Of a stretch of DNA of 64,000 nt, positions 1 through 11,106 are shown in pieces. Origin of the DNA: Neodontobutis hainanensis (taxonomy: Eukaryota; Chordata; Actinopteri; Gobiiformes; Odontobutidae); assembly GCA_024349245.1 (NCBI GenBank), contig JALDNG010000432.1, positions 62,001 through 126,000 of the forward strand, written 5' to 3'. The position numbers were made by a program, and so were the translations under genes. Position 1 is the first letter of the stretch; every line of letters starts with the position of its first letter. The notes beneath the pieces were generated by a model. It had not been told where the DNA came from, searched no databases, and worked only from the letters and a program-made list of their open reading frames with translations.

Positions 1-119
1 GACGGGCCTGTCTGAGGGACAACATGAAAATAGCTAAAGTCATCCCAATCTAAAAATGTAATTATATAAAATATCAAAACAATCCATCAATATGGCTTAC
101 AAGCAAATCGAATCACAGA

Positions 120-600
120 AATGGCTGTAATTGAGCTGGTTGAAAAAATAACATCTACAATAAAAAATAAAAATCCCATAAATGGAATTTTCATAGACTT
201 GAAGAAAGCCTTCGACACCATTGATCACAAAGTTCTGTTAAGAAAACCTGAAAGATATGGCATCAGGGGCATTGTATAAAGATGGATTGGTGACATTTTA
301 TTCTAAATAAAAGAGATTATTTTCACCCAACAAACAAGCTGCTCATAAACTCTAACTTACTGAAAGGTAATCACTTAGTCAAATTTAAAATAGCAAAAAT
401 AATGTTTAAAATAAGACAGAACCTGTTTTAGATGAACTCTGCTCCTGACGAACACTCGTGTTCAGTAAACTCAGATCACAACCAACGTCAAACAGACATG
501 TCTGTCTGTTCAGAAAGTTAACCTGTGGAATAGTCTAGAACTAAAACACCTATAAATAGCTTCAAGAAATGACTTAAAAGAAACAGATCTCACAATTTAA
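120..600 (+). mobile_element. LINE reverse transcriptase fragment (internally deleted)
   Basis: Translation around 180-240 gives an RT core (FIDLKKAFDTIDHKVLL, then YGIRGI), the pattern of L2/CR1/Rex-type non-LTR retrotransposons. About 100 bp further on, the reading jumps to text typical of the C-terminal end of such RTs (NSFKKxLK near 560-580). The catalytic YxDD block is therefore missing. Stops interrupt the frame. It is a dead fragment; the exact LINE clade is not resolved. Confidence 0.72.
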
Positions 601-849
601 AGTTCTTTGTTCTTTCTTCTTTCTGTTAAAATAATTCAGTGTTAGTTGTTTTTGTGTTATATTTGTGAAAAATAAACTAGTAAGCTATGATGCAGGAAGG
701 GGCTTCTTAGAATGAAGCATTTGTAGTTGGTGTAGAACCTAATTTAACCTAATATGCTTGGACTAGAGTAACCAGAGCACCAGTACACAGACTCACGCTC
801 TGGAATGGGCTTGAGTCTTTTCCCCTCCTCCATATGTGCACCCTGAACT

Positions 850-1560
850 TAGATGAGCATTGAGCTGGCTCACGATGGCTTACTGACTCTGAAGATTTCC
901 TGGTGGCGTCTCTCACTCTCCTCAAGCTGCAGCTGGATCTTGATGTACTCAGTGTCACCAGCACCAGGTTCTTGTCATAGTTCTTCTCCAGTGCATCCAG
1001 TGTGCCCAACATGGCTGTTATCTGAAATAAACATTTAAATGATCAAATGGCCATTGCCAATTTAATTGAATCAGACCCTTATTTACTGCGTGACAGCTGG
1101 CGTATACTTACCTCTACATGCAAAGACTTGAAGACATTGGTGCAGGTTTGATTGAAAGCTGCAGGTCTTGAATCAAGGCCTAGACTTGTTTAATCTCCAT
1201 CTTGATCCCCTCTAAGTCTGCTTCATTGTAGGCATCTGGAAGCTTCTAGTTCTTCAATTTTACCATCTTCACTATCTTGTCTGCATATGATTTTGGTCTA
1301 ATACTCTTCAAACTGAAATGTGTCATAAAATACTGCAAAATGCTCTCTATACAGGCTTACAAAATATGTGCACACCTTCCCCATTTCAAGCTCCAATCTG
1401 TAGGAGATCTCCGCCGTTTCCTCGACCACCACCAGGTCTTTGATGGGGAAAGGTAGAACTGGGAAGGAATGCATCACAGGTACAACTTCCACTACTTCCT
1501 GTCTCATTCCTCCTAGCCCCCTCACTCCACATGCATACACACTAAGGGCGCATATGGGCA
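850..1560 (-). pseudogene. Remnant of an unrecognised coiled-coil gene, two exons
   Basis: I do not recognise this gene. On the minus strand an exon (about 1,560 down to 1,112) ends in a good donor (gtaagtat), and the next exon starts at 1,021 after an acceptor (tttatttcag). The upstream exon reads MRQEVVEVVPVMHSFPVLPF, then a charged stretch with EISYRLELEMGK, and later fragments such as ALIQDLQLSIKPAP. The downstream exon begins ITAMLGTLDALEKNYDKNLV and, after a one-base shift, continues as EYIKIQLQLEESERRHQEIF, which looks like coiled coil. In-frame stops and frameshifts are present in both exons. The upstream side is cut off close to the Tc1 element. Most likely a pseudogene or a badly sequenced exon pair. 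Confidence 0.5.
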
Positions 1561-1586
1561 CATGAAAATATGAGCACATTAAATTA

Positions 1587-2817
1587 CAGGTGCTGGTAAT
1601 ATAATTAGAAAATCATCAAAATGTTGATTTATTTCACTAATTCCATTCAAAAGTGAAACTTGTATATTATATTTATTCATTAAACACTTTTCTTTAACCA
1701 AGGAAAATACCAAATTCAGTATCTCAGAAAATGTAAATATTGTGAAAAGGTTCAATATTGAAGAGCCCTGGTGCCACACTCTAATCAGCTAATAAACTCA
1801 AAAAAGTGAACAAGCAATAGTGATAACCTGGAGAGGATTGTGACACAAAACCCATTCAAAAACGTGAGGGAGATTCAGAAAGAGTGGACTGCAGCTGGAG
1901 TCAGTGCTTCAAGAACCACTGCGCACAGACGTATTCAAGACATGGGTTTCAGCCGCTTTCCTTGTGTCAAGCCACTCTTGAACAACAGACAGCTTCAGAA
2001 GCATCTCGCCTGGGACTGCTGCTGAGTGGTCCAAAGTTATGTTTTCTGACAAAAGTAAATTTTGCATTTCCTTTGGAAATCAGAGTCCCAGAGTCTGGAG
2101 GAAGAGAGGAGAGACACACAATCCACGTTGCTTGAAGTCCAGTGTAAAGTTTCCACAGTCAGTGATGCTTTGGAGCCATGTCATCTGCTGGTGTTGGTCC
2201 ACTGTGTTTTCTGAGGTACAAGGTCAACGCAGCCATATTCCAGGAGGTTTTAGAGCACTTCATGCTTCTGGCTGCTGACCAACTTTTTGAGATGCAGATT
2301 TCTCGGCACCTGCACCAAGTGCCAAAGCAACCAGTACCTGGTTTAAGGACCATGGTATCCCTGTTCTAACTTGGCCAGCAAACTCGCCTCACCTTAACCC
2401 CAGAGAGAAGGGTATTGTGAAAAGGATGAGGCAATATGCAGAAGAGCTGAAGGCCACTATCAGAGCAACCTAAACAGTGCCACAGACTGATCGACTCCAT
2501 GCCACGCCGCATTGCTGCAGTAATTCAGGCAAAAAGAGCCCTAACTAAGTATTGAGTGCTATACATGATCATACTTTTCATGTTCATACTTTTCAGTTTG
2601 CCAAGATTTCTAAACATCTTTCCTTTGTATTGGTCATAAGTAATATTCAAATTTTCTGAATTTGGGATTTTATTATAATCATCAACATTTAAATTAATAC
2701 ACTTTTGAAATATATCAGTCTGTGTGTAATGAATAATATACAAGTTCCACTTTTTAATGGAATTAGTAAAATAAATCAACTTTTTAAGGATTTTCTAAAT
2801 TATATGACCAGCACCTG
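1587..2817 (+). mobile_element. Tc1/mariner-type DNA transposon, inactive
   Basis: The ends are inverted copies starting CAGGTGCTGGT and extending for roughly 200 bp, and the element is flanked by TA on both sides (1,585-1,586 and 2,818-2,819), as expected for Tc1/mariner. Between about 1,825 and 2,520 the plus strand carries a broken Tc1-family transposase. The helix-turn-helix part is at 1,840-2,020 (NPFKNVREIQKEWTAAGVS, then TTAHRRI). The first catalytic Asp region is near 2,040 (VMFSDKSKF; SDESKF in copy 2). The terminal block (HGIPVLTWPANSP, then LNP) is near 2,350-2,400. Several frameshifts and stops separate these blocks, so no functional transposase can be made. Confidence 0.88.
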
Positions 2818-2819
2818 TA

Positions 2820-3340
2820 TAAACTGTGTTATCCCAAAAATAAAGCTTTGAGAAAGAGAAACCACGGAACCAGCGTTTTGCCTCTTTTCTCTTCACACAT
2901 TAGTTTTGTCCAGTCTTTTCACTAGAACAAATGTTAAGAGGCAAACGAGGTTAGTTTGGCTAAAAGAGTCAACAGGTTTGTTAAAAGGACTACTGATGGT
3001 GCGTTGTTGCACAGCTTTTGACCGTCTATTGACCCTCTTGGATGGAGTAAAAGTCAGTGCTTGATTCAAGCTTTTTTGGCTAAAATAAAATAAAAACCCA
3101 CAGTGTTGAGCCCAGGGCCAGGTTACGGCTTGACCTCCTCGTTCCTAGAAGGAGTTACATGTGAAGAAAATGTAATGTTTTTTTAAGGAGAACCAGGGGC
3201 TGTACCGGGCCCGTGTAGCCCGGACTGAGAGGCCAGAGGCTGGGGAGAGTAGCAGAGGCGGTGCAGCCTGGTGCTGGAGGTCTTACCTCGGGCCAGGCTC
3301 CAGCTCTGAGTCCTTCATTGGCCCAGGGGCACAAACACAA
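2820..3340. other. No gene recognised; repeat-like sequence
   Basis: No ORF with recognisable similarity. An AATAAA-like signal at about 2,839 followed by a short pyrimidine run could be the end of an old LTR or transcript, but no partner end was found. The copy 2 counterpart (35,270-35,910) carries an extra ~125 bp segment at 35,337-35,460 that is absent here. Confidence 0.3.
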
Positions 3341-3830
3341 TCATTGTTGTGTGCAATAATCTTCAGTCTCGGGCTTCTCGACAAGCCCCATAGACAGATG
3401 CAAAGCCAGGAAAGCCTTCATTTCAGATACACATACAATGTACCGCTTATAAAACCTGGACTGTGGCTTCAGCTGTTTTGAGGATAAAACCCGATCAGCA
3501 TAACGGTTAGTCTTTAATTGTAACAAGGTTCCAAAAATTGTGTGTGCCAGTGAGTTCATCAAAAGGCTTTATCCACTCCTGATGAACTTCCAGTCCTCAT
3601 CTTCAGTGATTGGCCCGTAGCTATAATCTCTTCCTCGGCCTCTCCTGGGCCTCCGCCTCTCACCCACATTTCTCTTCTCCCAAACCTGACTCCTCTCCTC
3701 TCCGTCCTCCTGTGTTAGAAACTGAAACAGCAGCACGGCCGGAAAAACCCTCAGCTCCACTGGCACCTTCACTCTGGCTGCTATCCTCACTCTCCCTTAT
3801 TTCATAACAATAACAAGAATAATACAGTTT
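3341..3830 (-). pseudogene. piggyBac-family transposase, N-terminal fragment
   Basis: Minus-strand reading begins with an acidic, Ser-rich N-terminal segment (SEDSSQSEGASGAEGFSGR near 3,790) and a basic stretch. It continues with LQLKTNRYADRV near 3,490, then SEMKAFLALHLSMGLVEKP and EDYCT near 3,350-3,420. The TNRYA motif followed by a KAF-LALHL-MGL block about 40 residues later is the start of the DDE domain of piggyBac transposases. Only this first part is present; the catalytic aspartates would lie further on and are not found. Two frameshifts separate the N-terminal and domain parts. A fragment of a dead transposon, not a PGBD host gene as far as I can see. Confidence 0.72.
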
Positions 3831-3869
3831 ATTTATATAGCACATTTCAAATGACAAGCATAGACTCAA

Positions 3870-4960
3870 TATAACTAAGACTTACTTGTCAGAAAGTAAA
3901 TGTTCTCCCCTGGAGTCAGGTCTGCAGCAGACGGAACAACGGCTTGGCGCTCATGTTCTCGTCTCACAATTTCTACTCTCACCAACGAGAGCTCTCACCG
4001 ACTGCATTCTCCCCACCTGCCACAACGTGTCAAAGGCTTATGTACTAAATCTGAAAATTAAAATGAGCTAAACACAACTTATCTTAATTTTACACCTGAC
4101 CTATTCAAAAACACAAAGGTTTTTATTTATTTATTGAAATTCACACCTGTATCTTCAAATGCTTATTATTGTACCCAACTTTTCCTTTACTAAAAAAAAG
4201 TCTGTTGGATTTACATATAAAAATATATGAATAAAATATATGCTGTTTTAAATGTTCTCATAACAAAGCTTTAGAACACAATAAGAAATAAAACCTAATC
4301 ATATGGAATTAGTATTAGCTCATAAATGTTACAGTTTTGTCACAATATACAAACTCACTCTCTTTGAGACATCAGTAGATTTTTCACTCAACATTACAGC
4401 TTGGCTTTAAAATGACGTGTGTTTTTAACAAAACATAGAACTTATATTCAAATAAAATAGTTTTTCAGCACTTGCTTCAGGTTTATTTTTATATTCATAC
4501 AGTGATGCTTTTCTTTTCACCACTCCATTAGATTTTCCAACAGCGGCTCTTAATCAAAGCTCACTTAATAAACTCATATTAGTGACTAAAGACACTTGTT
4601 TGGGGCTTCATTGAAACGCCTTGTAAAATTAGACTTTAGCTTGCTGCTAACAAGTTACTTTGTGAACCACTGGACGAACAGCTGAATATTTCTCTGATAG
4701 GTACTTACCTTGACTTCACCTGACCACTGTCCTGTGGCAACGCCGTGTGAGATGTTTTGCCAAGACCCTTTAAAGGTAGTGAAATAAAACACATAGAATA
4801 AGTCTGCCAAATATTTTCAAGTCTCCCTTATGTAATAAAATATGCACATTGTCTCGTTGCAGGAACAAGTACAACTTACAGCCAATGGGAGCACCACAGA
4901 CTCTCCTGCTCACATTAACAGCATGTCCCAGTGTTGTAGTCGAGTCTCCAGTTTTCGAGT
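3870..4960. other. Unassigned AT-rich sequence
   Basis: About 1.1 kb with no convincing ORF, splice-bounded exon or terminal repeats. The last ~30 bp (4,930-4,965) contain GAGTC/CAAGTC-type repeats that continue on the other side of the ERV (from 11,107), showing the ERV landed inside an older repeat. The copy 2 equivalent is 36,440-37,529. Confidence 0.3.
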
Positions 4961-4969
4961 CCAAGTCAC

Positions 4970-5367
4970 TGTGGTTGAAAAAATAAATATATTATTGTGG
5001 AATAAGTTTGAGAGAAAACAACAGATCTATTTTGGTGATTTATTTAAGGAAAAAGGAAAAAAAGAATTCAGAGACATCTTTTGCAAAAGGAGGAATGAGC
5101 ATACAAATCTGTCTGTGTACAGGGTTGTATGAACAGTCCCAATGTTAACTAGGCAGGCTTAGAATTTATACTGAAATCACAGCAGATAAGAAAAATGAAA
5201 CACTGGCTCTCAGAGAGTGAGCCGTCTAACGTGAATCAGCATTTGTCTCTGTATAAGACAATTGTATCAGTTTGAAAACAGTAGCACAGGTGGTGCACAT
5301 ATCATTCTGCTGCGGTGAAGGACAGCACAGAGCATGTGAAAGAGGAAAATATCATTTTCCCATTACA
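4970..5367 (-). repeat. ERV 3' LTR
   Basis: 398 bp, homologous over its whole length to 10,709-11,106. A polypurine tract immediately precedes it in sense direction. About five of its differences from the 5' LTR are not shared with the 3' LTR of copy 2. Confidence 0.9.
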
Positions 5368-5380
5368 ATTCCCTCCTTTT
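5368..5380 (-). promoter_or_regulatory. ERV polypurine tract
   Basis: AAAAGGAGGGAAT on the minus strand directly abuts the 3' LTR, the expected place and composition for the plus-strand primer. Confidence 0.75.
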
Positions 5381-5857
5381 GATCAAACACAATTGATTAA
5401 CCAAAATCAATCAAAAGTCAATGAGGTTACAAAACATAAATCAAATTAACCTTAGCTTTGTGATTTGTACTACTGTTGTGGTGCCAAAAACCCAGCCGAG
5501 GGCTGACTAAATCAAGCAGAAACATTTCATACTATCAGTAGCTGACCTAACGCTGGGAAAAGAAGACCACAGCTACTCCCTCACAGGCGGCGTAACTCAC
5601 TAAGGTTAAACATAAGCATTAGATGAAAAATATTCACAAAACTAATCACTTTGTAAAACTTAAAAACCTTCAAGTCAATTAACACTTTACCTCAAAGAAA
5701 GCATTAGTGAAAAAATTTAAAAACACCACATGTAAGTCCACAATTTTAGCCTTAGCGTGTCTAAAATAACAAAAATTAAAATTATCAGGTTCAAAAGCTG
5801 TGATTGCTTTGGTGACTATATGTCACAATCAAGAGCAGAGGTGTCTGAGTTGTGGTC

Positions 5858-7103
5858 TTAGTCATGTTGAGGCAATTCAACATAGAGTTTAGCCAGTTGC
5901 AGGTTAAAAAGAGAAGTCACTAATCTTCGGATGAGCGGGATAATGCAGCAGGAGACAAGGAAAAGAAGGATAATAGCCACTAAAAGTAGGCCTGCGAGTT
6001 TAGTTAACCATGTTTTCCAAACACCGCCCATGAACCAAGACCACCCGTCTGGAGTGAGGGTATCAGAGGCTCGTTGGCGAATTAAAAGGTCATTCATATG
6101 TGAGATGATATGTGTCAGATTGTCAAGATCCTCAGGGGCCCAGGTACAGCACTCTTGGCCAATGACGTGGCAAAGACCTCCTGAGGCAGCTAAAAGATAG
6201 TCAAGGCCCATGCGGTCCTGTAGTTCAGTATTTCCTAATATTTTCAGTAATTTGGTAGTTTGTTCAAAACCTTGCGTGGTGAGACTAGTCAAATTCTCAA
6301 GGTCTAAAGCAAGTTTATCAATGGCATGGGCGTTATTAACTGTTCCCCACCAGGGAACAAAGCCCCCAAATAATTTTAGGTTTGGGGCTATTCTAGTGCG
6401 TGTGTTTCGCTTGGAGCGGTGATGAGAGCCAGGGAAGTAACGATGTGAATAATCAGTGTGATAAGAATGCAATGTATCAGTAAGTACCACACCAGGCTTA
6501 AGTTTGGCCATATGACAGGTCCGCACCACCCTGGGGAAGGACCTGATATACCTTGGGACCACATTGCCACACATAATGGACAAGCTGTCCATAACCGTCC
6601 TCACTGGAAGTCCATCAATAAAGACGGACATGAAAAACAGCCGGGGTTACAGGGAAGAGAGGTATTAAGTCTTCCAAGAAAAGGTGCACCCCACTTATTG
6701 GTGCAAGGCACAGTGGCAGGAGGCCACAAGCAACAGGCGAAGTAAAATTACAGTGTTGGGTGGCTCCTACAAATGTACGGTTGCTAGAGCAAGCTAGCTC
6801 AAAACAAACAGAGACAGTGAATGAGATATGGGCCAGACAAAGCATTATTGGAGTATACAAGGCTTTTTTAGTGTCCGTGCGTATTGGTAAAGCAGTAACA
6901 TTGTACCATCTAACGGCGGTATGATTAAAATTTATCCAGGTGTGGTTGAGAAGTGTAGTATCAGTTTTCAAAATTAATTTGTCATTTTGCAATGAGGATG
7001 TAATGCTAAAAGCTAACAGGACAGATACAGTTTCAGTAAGGTTAGCAGGAAACGGTTGCATTGGAACAGAATGTCCTCGAGCATGTGGTATGCGTGCAAA
7101 CAT
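5858..7103 (-). pseudogene. env: ERV env (SU and TM), one frameshift
   Basis: Two overlapping reading frames (7,103-6,615 and 6,631-5,858) together cover SU and TM; a single frame change near 6,620 separates them. The SU part has six N-glycosylation sequons (for example NLT, NHT, NVT, NRT, NFT). The second frame has 257 codons: a furin-type RSKR at residues 72-75, a hydrophobic fusion-peptide-like stretch after it, a heptad region, a CX6CC motif at residues 154-162, and a membrane span at about 212-232 followed by a short tail. CX6CC in TM is characteristic of gamma-type envelopes. No signal peptide is evident, and at about 415 residues it is short for the family. Described as a broken gene only. 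Confidence 0.8.
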
Positions 7104-7199
7104 AGCAGGAAGTATTGGTGTATTTTCTCGCTTCCAACTGCAGGGCCATTATCCAGGAGTTAGGTGTGATTGTGACATTGTAATAGACTGAGCGCCGAA

Positions 7200-7558
7200 C
7201 ACGGTGGGGTTTGTCAGAGGCGTGGTCAGACTTGGCAGAGTTGTGTTAGTAGTAGAATGGGAAGTGTGGTCTGTTAATAGCCAGAGTAGATATTACAATA
7301 AGTGAAGATAAAAGTAACAAAAGCACGTGGTTCCCCTTAGACCACACAAGCCTGGGAGTCTAAAGCGGATGCCAAGGATGATGTCCGTCCATTTTTAATG
7401 TTCAAAGATCTGTTCAATATCAGCGATAATTAAATGATAGTAACAAATAAAATAAAATTAAGCAGTTATCATAACATTTACATGTATGAGTATGTAATGA
7501 TTGTTTAATAAATCTTCAAAAATTAATCATTAGAGCAATTTTAAATGCAATAAAGAAC

Positions 7559-7630
<72 letters not shown>

Positions 7631-7960
7631 TATTTGTCAGTATAAAACTGGTTATCAGTGATGTGAGGAACTGTGGGACAGATGAGTGTGTGTCACATGT
7701 TATAGTTACGCTGTTGAATTTGCTGAAAACGGTCAGCTCTATTTCTTCAGGTGGTACAGAGTCTTTCATAAACTTGATTGTAGGTGGGACCAGCTCTCGG
7801 CACTGGTCTCAACGTTGAACTGCATTCACCAGAGCAGTTTCAGCGGAGGAGGTGAGCCAAAATCTCACCTCAGTCTTCCCATGTAGTCAACGATGGAGGT
7901 AGAGCTAAGGTCTCACCTCAGATTTCCCACGTAGGAGCTTGTTCTCGGGACAAGCCTCTT
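7200..7960. other. ERV pol-env interval with a (TA)n microsatellite
   Basis: No clear coding similarity. It contains a pure TA run of about 30 units at 7,563-7,622 (25 units in copy 2 at 40,121-40,170). In the sense direction this is where the env leader and signal peptide would be expected; I cannot identify one. Confidence 0.45.
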
Positions 7961-7974
7961 ACTTTTGTGATCAT

Positions 7975-9240
7975 TCACTGGGTCCCCTCTTTGACAGTGG
8001 GGGAGCAGTTGACGAGCTGGTCAGGTGGAGGAATCTTCTTGCAGTGTTGTGCATGGATCCAAGGGGCTCTTTCTGTGACCTTCACAGCCGTGTGGGTTGT
8101 GAGCAGGATCTGATAGGGTCCACACCAGGGTTTGTCTCTCCAGCTGCGCTTCCTCAGGTTTCTCACCAGGATGTAGTCGGCAGGCTGGAGTTTGTGGAAC
8201 TGGTGGGTGGCTGGTTTGGGCAGGGAATCAAGCCCCTGAGATCTAATATCAGAGAGAATATTAGAGAGTGAAATACAATAGGATATCATTGGGTCTGGCA
8301 GAGTACTATCGGCCAGTGCTGCAGGTTTAGATGGGGTCCAAACCCAATTCCAGGAGGTTGTCCAAACACTATCTCAAAGGGAGAAAGGTTATTTCACGTG
8401 CGCACTCTCATCCTCAGGTACATCAAAGCAATATTCAGACATTTTACCCAGGTTTTACCTGTTAATTCAGATATTTTTGCCAATTTGCGTTTCAGAGTGC
8501 CATTTTCTCTTTCTACAGCTCCTCCAGAAGCTGGATGGTAGGAGCAATGAGTTTTCAGGTCAAATTTTAGGTGTTCACTCAGTGTTTTCAGAATGTAATT
8601 TACAAAATGAGTACCGTTATCACTCGTAATTAGGTTCGGAAGTCCCCAGCGAGGAATTATTTTGGATTTTTGCTACTGAGTCAGCAGTGCAGTGTTTTGT
8701 TGGGAATGCTTCTACCCACTTTGAAAACATGTCAACTATTACAAGACTATTTATTACCTTCGCAGGGTGTTAACTCAATGAAGTCCATTTGAATGTGGAC
8801 AAAAGGCCTGGAGGTGGGTTTGTGACCAACGTCTGTTTTGTTGTAGGAGTTACCTTTAGAATTGTTGGTTAAGCAGATGAAGCATTTTGAGCAAAAATCT
8901 TCAGCAAATTTGTTAAACCCACAGTAAACCAATGTCTTTGAAGGTCTTTTCTCATTCCCTCTTTTGATACATGGTCAACGCCATGTAACATTTTTGCAAA
9001 AGTCAGGAAGAGGGCTTGAGGAAGACATGGATTGCCATTAGGGCCCATCCAAACACTATTTGTGTTTGTACAGTTTTTCTTTTTCCAAGCAGCTTTGTCT
9101 GCTGGAGTGGAGATGCGAGCCAAATCAGAGAGTGAAACAATGTCAGAGTGGGTACAAGTTTGATCCGTTGTCTGGGAGAGTAATGTAACAACGTAGGGTG
9201 TGAGTGTCGCTGCTTTTGCAGCTGCGTCTGCTCGTGCATT
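7975..9240 (-). pseudogene. ERV pol: integrase
   Basis: The N-terminal HHCC zinc-binding region is at 8,860-8,990 (HVSKEGMRKDLQRHW, then CFICL). The first catalytic Asp is in MDFIEL near 8,790. The second Asp and the catalytic Glu lie in a frame-broken stretch at 8,500-8,650, where DNGTHF-like and ENGTLK-like text can be read. The C-terminal domain at 7,975-8,289 has the gammaretrovirus-type GPYQILLTTHTAVKV block. Several frameshifts and stops mean no full-length enzyme. Confidence 0.8.
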
Positions 9241-9242
9241 AC

Positions 9243-10215
9243 CTAGAGAGACTGTGTCTTTGGCAGAGCTATGTGCAGAACACTTACTGCCACGGCGGAT
9301 GGGAGTAGCACTGCATCTAAAAGATCAGAAATCAAATCTTTGTGTGAAATGGGTTTGCCATCAGATTTGAGGAATTTTCTGTGGCGCCAAAGTGCTGCGT
9401 GGTTGTGTAGAACACCAAATGCATATTGACTGTCTGTGTAAATGTTAACTGTTTTACCAGATGCCAATTGACAGGCTTTGGTCAGGGCAATTAGTTCTGC
9501 TGCTTGCGCTGATAACCGAGGACTGAGAGGAGATGACGTCACTGTTGCATGATCGTCCACAACTGCATATCCAACGTGTGCAGAACCAGTGGTTGGGTCC
9601 TTGGAAGCTGAACCATCTACATAAAAATGAGTTCAGGATTAGAAAGAGGAGTGTCAGTCAAATCAAGTCTTGGCAGACAGATAAGGTCAAGTTCAGAGAG
9701 ACAACAGTGAGGTTCTCCCTCCTCTGAGAGAGGCAGGAGTGTAGCAGGGTTGAGAGTATTACAACGTTTAACCTCAACATTTGGTAGGTTCAGAAGGAGA
9801 GCAGTTGTAACGTAGCTGACGAGCAGGGGTCAAGTGAGCGGTCTTTTGTTCAGTCAGAATGTTGGAGACAGCATGTGGAGCAAAAAAGTGAGATGACTGT
9901 AGCCTACATAGGACGAGAGGGCCTGCTTCACAGGCTGCTAAAGCACAGAGACATGGTGGGTGGCCTCTAGCAACAGGATCAAGGTGTGTCGAGAAGTAAC
10001 CCACAGGCTTCAGCAGCTGTCCCTGTTTTTGGGCGAGAACAGAATTCATACAACCATCACGTCACAACAAATTGGAAGAAAGGCTTGTCAGGGTTTGGCA
10101 ATGCCAATGCAGGGGCTGTCTGTAGAAGCAGTTTCAAATGAGTAAATGCAGAGTCAGCCTCAGATGTCCATGTGAGGACTGTTTTTACTTGTATTGGATC
10201 CCATATTTCAGATTG
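9243..10215 (-). pseudogene. ERV pol: end of RT and RNase H
   Basis: In sense order: a tail of RT (thumb/connection) near 10,050-10,215; the connection motif KPVGYFSTHLDPVARGHPPC near 9,950-10,040, close to the gammaretroviral version; then RNase H. RNase H shows its first Asp in FYVDGSASKDPTTGSA near 9,610, a Glu in AQAAELIALTKA near 9,490, and an Asp in YTDSQYAFG near 9,430. So the D-E-D triad region is recognisable. At least two frameshifts split the reading. The YxDD active site of RT lies in the deleted part. Confidence 0.8.
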
Positions 10216-10688
10216 ATTAAATACTCGTCAGTATTTATGGTTCAGACAGATTATAGAGAAACTTTAGAACTACTAAAACCAACACAAAAACTAACAAAAA
10301 CCAACACAAAACAACAACACAAGACTAACAAAAACTAAAAACAACTAAAAAACCCTTTCAGAAATTATTATTACTCTTTTATGGCAATCCTGCTCAGTCA
10401 ATCCTGATTTATGGTAATAATAATAGACCATTCCTGGTCTAGGCTTTGTTACAGTCAAAAATCACCTTTAGACACTGTTACAAAATGTTTTCTCTTAATT
10501 TAATAAATTTGTAATAATTTTACCGTTTGGAGGTTATTTGAGTACGTTGGATCGAGAGATGACGATTGGAGGGTCGGCATCGGACAATCCTCCTCCAGAA
10601 GAAAATGTGGGGAAGAGGAGACCTCTTGGAGCGGTCTGGTTGATGACACCCTTGTCCTTCAGCCGGGTCCAGCCGTCAATCTTCGATA
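10216..10688 (-). other. ERV leader remnant, gag/pro/RT deleted
   Basis: Between the primer-binding site and the first pol similarity there are only about 470 bp. They include an A/C-rich stretch of degenerate ACAAAAACTAAC-type repeats near 10,280-10,350. No matrix, capsid, zinc-knuckle, protease or early RT motif is visible in any frame. The deletion is shared with copy 2. Confidence 0.6.
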
Positions 10689-10703
10689 CCACTTCTGACA
10701 CCA
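10689..10703 (-). promoter_or_regulatory. ERV primer-binding site, tRNA-Leu type
   Basis: Five bases after the 5' LTR the minus strand reads TGGTGTCAGAAGTGG. This is complementary to the 3' end of vertebrate tRNA-Leu(CAA) including the CCA tail, from memory of that tRNA. It marks the start of minus-strand DNA synthesis. Confidence 0.75.
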
Positions 10704-10708
10704 AGAAT

Positions 10709-11106
10709 TGTGGTTGAAAAAATAAATATATTATTGTGGAATAAGTTTGAGAGAAAACAACAGATGTATTTTTGTGATTTATTTAAGGAAAAAGGAAAAA
10801 AAGAATTCAGAGACATCTTTTGCAAAAGGAGGAATGAGCATACAAATCTGTCTGTGTACAGGGTTGCATGAACAGTCCCAATGTTAACTAGGCAGGCTTA
10901 GAATTTATACTGAAATCACAGCAGATAAGAAAAATGAAACACTGGCTCTCAGAGAGTGAGCCGTCTAACATGAATCAGCATTTGTCTCTGTATAAGACAA
11001 TTGTATTAGTTTGAAAACAGTAGCACAGGTGGTGCACATATCATTCTGCTGCAGTCAAAGACAGCACAGAGCATGTGAAAGAGGAAAATATCATTTTCCC
11101 ATTACA
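10709..11106 (-). repeat. ERV 5' LTR
   Basis: Begins TG and ends CA in both readings; 398 bp. It is followed in sense direction by the primer-binding site, which makes it the 5' LTR. It differs from the 3' LTR of this copy at about eight positions by eye. Confidence 0.9.

Larger units (their letters stand above)
4970..11106 (-). mobile_element. Endogenous retrovirus, gamma-type, gag-deleted provirus
   Basis: A provirus on the minus strand bounded by two LTRs of 398 bp (4,970-5,367 and 10,709-11,106) and flanked by a 4-bp direct repeat, TCAC (4,966-4,969 and 11,107-11,110). A 4-bp duplication fits gammaretrovirus-type integrases. The interior is only 5.3 kb. In sense order it holds a primer-binding site, a short leader remnant, the end of RT, RNase H, integrase with a GPY-type C-terminus, and env with CX6CC in TM. 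gag, protease and the catalytic half of RT are absent, so this is a deleted, non-autonomous provirus. Frameshifts and stops interrupt pol. Confidence 0.9.

Noticed and set aside
3341..3562. Domesticated PGBD host gene
   Set aside because: Only the start of the transposase domain is present, with frameshifts and no splice-bounded exons.
7530..7769. 79-codon minus-strand ORF with a long Ile-Tyr repeat
   Set aside because: It is a translation of the (TA)n microsatellite and has no other support.
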